Source: RGIG8306 sp964566025 (lineage in GTDB: Bacteria; Bacillota; Clostridia; Lachnospirales; Lachnospiraceae). From it: a DNA stretch of 64,000 nucleotides. The translations under genes were made by a program, and so were the position numbers. The stretch lies in the NCBI GenBank assembly GCA_964566025.1, contig CAZMHF010000002.1, positions 1-64,000 on the forward strand. The letters run 5' to 3'. The notes under the pieces are model-generated. The model was not told the DNA's origin. It saw only the letters and a list, made by a program, of their open reading frames with translations, and did no database searches. This document shows, in pieces, positions 60,599 to 64,000 of the stretch (position 1 is the first letter of the stretch; the number at the start of each line of letters is the position of its first letter).

Positions 60599-62977
60599 TT
60601 ATGAATTGTTCCCCCAAAATTTATAGATTATTTCTTTTAATGAATTTAGGTTGCCCGTTTTTATTTCATCCCATTCTTTTGGGAATTCCTCCTGATAGGC
60701 TCGTTGGCGAAATCGCTCATCTAGTAGTGCAATCACGCCTCTATCCTCTGATGTGCGAATCAAACGCCCCGCCGTTTGCAACACCTTATTAATGGCGGGG
60801 AACAAATAGGCATACGAAAATCCGTCTTGCTCCATCTCATCATAATATTGCCTGATAATATCTCGCTCGGCACATACTTGCGGAAGTCCAGTTCCCACTA
60901 TAATCACGCCAATCAATCGATCATTTGTCAAATCAATTCCCTCTGAAAAGATTCCTCCCATCACACACAAACCAATCAGCGTTTCATTTGTTTCCTCCTC
61001 TGAAAATTGCTCTAAAAACTGTTCACGATTGCTTTCCTTCATATTTCGCTCTTGTAAAACAATCTTAACATCCTTTGTGAAAATCAATTTATCTAACATA
61101 ATTTCATGGATTTGTTCCAAAAACAAATAGGACGGGAAAAACACCATATAGTTCCCTTTTCTAGCCTCTACAATATGTAAAATATAATCGGCTATCTTCT
61201 CGAATTCTGTTTGTGTACGCCTTGTATATTTGGTCGTCACATCATTTGCAATAACCAATTGCCTGTTTTCCTTTGGAAATGGCGAACCAACTTCTACAAC
61301 ATAATCCTCCTCTTGATTGCTTAATAACGAATGATAATACTTCATTGGCAGCAATGTTGCTGAAAAGAAAATGGCACTATTGCCTTGATCTAAACATTCC
61401 CGAACATTCCTTGAGGGGTCCACGCAAAATAATCGAACAACAAATTCTCCCGTTTCTTCAATTTGCGAATATATCATATAGCCCTCATGCAAAGTGTCCG
61501 CCGTAAAAATAAAATCACGCACAGCAAAGTATAATTCCAACGCTTCTTTTGACTCAAAGTCTTCCGTCTCTTCAAAAAACTCGCTCATCAAATGAAGGAG
61601 CTTCCTAACGGAGCGTTCTAACGTATAAATCTTTGTAATGTCTTCATAGATTTGAATGCCCTCGCACTCTTTTTTTAAAGCCAAGCATGCTTTATTGCAA
61701 TGCTCTAATTCATTTGCAATCGGTTGATTGACACTCTTGAAAATCGCTTTTATGGCAAGGAAATCCTCTTTTTTTAGCGAAGCACTATATAGCTGCCTTG
61801 CTCGCTCCACCATATTATGCGCTTCATCAATCAAAAAGATATAGTCACCCTTTTTAGCATCGCCAAAAAATCGTTGCAAGCGAACATGCGGAGCAAATAC
61901 ATAATTGTAATCGCCAATTACCAAATCCGCCGAATACGTAGCATCTAATTGCATCTCAAAAGGACAAACTTCATATGATTTTGCATACGAAATAATGGTT
62001 TCTCTATCAATGATATCATTTGTAGAAACCATATCAAATAATGCTTCTTTTATTTTCCCATAATAATTATTTGAATAAGGACACTCAAGTGGATCACAAT
62101 CCATTTCTTCTTGAAAACAAAGCTTTTCTTTTGCTGTTAACATGACCGTTCGCAAGGAAAGTCCTCGCTCATTAATAAGCCGACTCGCCTCTAGTGCAAC
62201 ATTCGCCGCAATGGTCTTTGCACTAACATAAAATATTTTGTTTCCTAAACCGCCCTCTAATGCTCGAATGGCAGGAAAGAGCATAGCCATTGTTTTTCCA
62301 ATTCCCGTTGGCGCTTGCACAAATAGTGTTTTTTTCTCCTGCATTGTTTTGTACGCTGAGAATACTAATTTTCGTTGCCCCTCACGATATTCAAAGGGAA
62401 ACTCAAATTTTTGTGCCTTTTTCACAAACACATCATGGTGCTCATAAGCATCATAGCACCATTTTAAATAGATTTGAAAACACTCCGCAAACCATTTATC
62501 CAATTCCGCTTTTGTATAAACATACTCAAACTCTCTTCGCAATTCACTTTCGATATGAATATAACGAATCATAACGCGAATCGTATCGGTTTTATTCGCA
62601 TCACAAAAAAGGTAGGCGTAACATTTTGCTTGATTTAAATGTTCCAAAATTGGTTCCTCAAATTTGAAAAAATCAAAATACGTTGACTTAATCTCATCAA
62701 TAACCACTTCTCCATTTTCACAAACTAAAATACCATCTGCTCTACCCTCTATACATATTGTGAATTCGTCAAATATACATTCTTTTTTTAAGGTAACCTC
62801 TGCTTGGTAATCCCCCTCCATCTCCTCTTGCAATTTTTGATGAAGTTTGATTCCTTTTTGCATGGCTTCCGCATCAAATGCCGTTTTCTTGCTTGATACC
62901 AAATCCCCCTGTTTAAGTGCAAAATCCACAAAATCACGGACAGATACTCGAATCAAATCATTCTTGATTGTGATCAT
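60599..62977 (-). CDS. XPD/DinG-family helicase with N-terminal PD-(D/E)XK nuclease
   Basis: 792 aa. Residues 1-165 form a Cas4-like nuclease (GRADGILVCENGEVVIDEIKS; acidic D...E-x-K active site). The helicase has Walker A QAPTGIGKTM (about 216-225), an FeS Cys set (CFQEEMDCDPLECPY, YEVCPFEM), DEAHNM motif II, and C-terminal 'GGIFSEGIDL' and 'QTAGRLIRTSED'. A 5'-3' DNA repair helicase. It overlaps the upstream BTAD gene by 20 bases. Confidence 0.88.
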   Translation of the reverse strand: MITIKNDLIRVSVRDFVDFALKQGDLVSSKKTAFDAEAMQKGIKLHQKLQEEMEGDYQAEVTLKKECIFDEFTICIEGRADGILVCENGEVVIDEIKSTYFDFFKFEEPILEHLNQAKCYAYLFCDANKTDTIRVMIRYIHIESELRREFEYVYTKAELDKWFAECFQIYLKWCYDAYEHHDVFVKKAQKFEFPFEYREGQRKLVFSAYKTMQEKKTLFVQAPTGIGKTMAMLFPAIRALEGGLGNKIFYVSAKTIAANVALEASRLINERGLSLRTVMLTAKEKLCFQEEMDCDPLECPYSNNYYGKIKEALFDMVSTNDIIDRETIISYAKSYEVCPFEMQLDATYSADLVIGDYNYVFAPHVRLQRFFGDAKKGDYIFLIDEAHNMVERARQLYSASLKKEDFLAIKAIFKSVNQPIANELEHCNKACLALKKECEGIQIYEDITKIYTLERSVRKLLHLMSEFFEETEDFESKEALELYFAVRDFIFTADTLHEGYMIYSQIEETGEFVVRLFCVDPSRNVRECLDQGNSAIFFSATLLPMKYYHSLLSNQEEDYVVEVGSPFPKENRQLVIANDVTTKYTRRTQTEFEKIADYILHIVEARKGNYMVFFPSYLFLEQIHEIMLDKLIFTKDVKIVLQERNMKESNREQFLEQFSEEETNETLIGLCVMGGIFSEGIDLTNDRLIGVIIVGTGLPQVCAERDIIRQYYDEMEQDGFSYAYLFPAINKVLQTAGRLIRTSEDRGVIALLDERFRQRAYQEEFPKEWDEIKTGNLNSLKEIIYKFWGNNS

Positions 62978-64000
62978 CTTCTAAAACACCTTCCATGTTG
63001 TAGGTAAGCTTTACTTTTTTATTTTTGATTTTCGTGTAAAAATCTTTTGAAATACGCTCAATCAATTTAAATGCATTATCCTTTGTATTGCAAGGAACTA
63101 ATACTAATATAACGTTTTTATTGTACCGTGTATATACATCTCCCGAACGAAGACATGTTTTTATCGAATCACGAAGCTTCGATACGGAACGTTTTAAAAC
63201 TTCCTCTGTGTCCGTTGTTTTTAATTCAAATAAAATAATATAATAATTTATACTCTCTCTTCCTTGAGAGCGCACAATAAAATGAAACAAATATTGAAAC
63301 ATATCAAACGTACAAAAGTAGGCACCGATTTCTTTGTTGCGCTCGCTAAGCTCATTTTTAATACTAGAAAGGGTTGGTGTTTGTGTTTCATAGCGCATCA
63401 AAACTTTTTGATATAACTCCCGACAACGAACGGATAATACTTTTTCATTGCGATCGATATATTTTTGATTAATCTCTGTAAAGTAGGAAATGAGTTTTTC
63501 AAACTCACGCATCTCATACAATGCACACATATAAAAGTAATGATATATTTCTAAAAATGGATCCGTCTCTAATATCTCTCGACAGATGCTAAGTACTTTT
63601 TCGTACATGCCTTCTTGCATATAAATCGCGCACAGCTTTTCCATATAGAATAAAGAGAGTTTATGGTAGTAATCTTTTTTTGCATTGGTTCCCATGCCTG
63701 TGTCAACATAAAGGGAAATGGGACCTCTATAAATCTCACGAACCTTTTCTAGTTTCTCACGTATAAGCTCTGAATTTGCGATATTTTTCACATCATCAAT
63801 CACCGTTATGCACTCCTGAAAACGCAATACATCAATGTCATATGTATAATTCGGATTCAAAGAATACCCGTCCTTTGTCGTCACGATAAATTCTTCTTCT
63901 CCAAACAAGTCATAGCTTTGAAAGAAGTTTCGCAAACGGAAAATACAATATTTTAAGCTGCTCTTTGCGTCCTTGCAATTGGCAAATAACTCTTCTGTTA
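62958..64000 (-). CDS. BTAD-family transcriptional regulator (partial; runs off the window)
   Basis: The frame is open to the window edge, beyond the TTG at 63935, which is not the start ('LKYCIFRLRNFF' of a winged helix precedes it). It has the end of an OmpR-like wing (EEFIVTTKDGYSLNP), the bacterial transcriptional activator (BTAD) TPR domain (about 30-190 of the visible part; 'YEKVLSICREILETDPFLEIYHYFYMCALYEM') and a C-terminal GGDEF-like half (about 215-310) without its active site. It probably regulates neighbouring genes. The N-terminus is missing. Confidence 0.8.
   Translation of the reverse strand, partial: TEELFANCKDAKSSLKYCIFRLRNFFQSYDLFGEEEFIVTTKDGYSLNPNYTYDIDVLRFQECITVIDDVKNIANSELIREKLEKVREIYRGPISLYVDTGMGTNAKKDYYHKLSLFYMEKLCAIYMQEGMYEKVLSICREILETDPFLEIYHYFYMCALYEMREFEKLISYFTEINQKYIDRNEKVLSVRCRELYQKVLMRYETQTPTLSSIKNELSERNKEIGAYFCTFDMFQYLFHFIVRSQGRESINYYIILFELKTTDTEEVLKRSVSKLRDSIKTCLRSGDVYTRYNKNVILVLVPCNTKDNAFKLIERISKDFYTKIKNKKVKLTYNMEGVLEDDHNQE

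Overview
The window looks like a chromosome segment of a low-GC, anaerobic Clostridia-type Firmicute, most likely a Lachnospiraceae relative. The evidence is AT-rich DNA, strong AGGAGG-type ribosome sites, a trimeric NADH-linked [FeFe]-hydrogenase, FeoAB with a Cys-rich FeoB partner, rubrerythrin and a split B12-dependent methionine synthase. No rRNA, tRNA or CRISPR array was seen. About 83 features are listed, nearly all coding, with the genes arranged in compact operons.

Layout. (1) 0.1-4.1 kb, + strand: an envelope-stress-like operon of a Tim44-like zinc-ribbon protein, an SPFH protein with three zinc ribbons, a YdjG-like zinc-ribbon membrane protein and a TPM-domain protein (B. subtilis ydjGHI-like). 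(2) 4.2-7.3 kb, - strand: an array of three paralogous lipoproteins plus a frameshifted fourth copy, with near-identical 5' halves, divergent 3' halves and a shared terminator sequence. (3) 7.3-16 kb, - strand: a MacB-like efflux system of three lipoprotein adaptors, an FtsX-type permease and two ATPases (one carrying an AbrB-like tail), followed by a HAD phosphatase and a small membrane protein. (4) 16-20 kb: a cytidylyltransferase/aminotransferase fusion, a membrane GGDEF protein and a PnuC transporter behind a structured leader. (5) 20-23 kb: feoA-feoB-Cys-rich protein under two DtxR/MntR-like palindromes. (6) 23-25.7 kb, + strand: a methyltransferase, a phosphopantetheinyl transferase and upp. 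(7) 25.7-32.1 kb: an HscC-like Hsp70 paired with a giant TPR protein whose J-like domain lacks HPD. (8) 32.2-40.7 kb: hydrogenase operon (hydA, hydB, ferredoxin, ATPase, hydC) facing a divergent operon with a sensory-type hydrogenase homologue, DRTGG, RsbW-like and PHP proteins. (9) 40.8-44.7 kb: metF, the methionine synthase activation domain and metH.

(10) 44.8-58.8 kb is an accessory island. Its edges carry a broken sigma-factor gene, a relaxase C-terminal fragment, a frameshifted cytosine DNA methyltransferase and a second small methyltransferase. Its core is an 11 kb operon: two tandem 143-aa paralogous small proteins, a 2069-aa RTX protein, an HlyB-type ABC exporter and an HlyD-type fusion protein. 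The core is bracketed by imperfect direct repeats, and a relic of a second RTX 3' end lies outside the left repeat. I read this as an RTX toxin/immunity/secretion system acquired by horizontal transfer. It is the most interesting part of the window, because HlyBD-type export is unusual in a cell that probably has no outer membrane. (11) 58.9-64 kb returns to backbone: a Thr-rich lipoprotein under a 28-bp palindrome, rubrerythrin with an odd sigma-like protein, a PD-(D/E)XK-XPD helicase and a BTAD-family regulator cut by the window edge.

The functional calls rest on recognised motifs and gene order. No database search was possible, and the toxin/immunity reading is inference.
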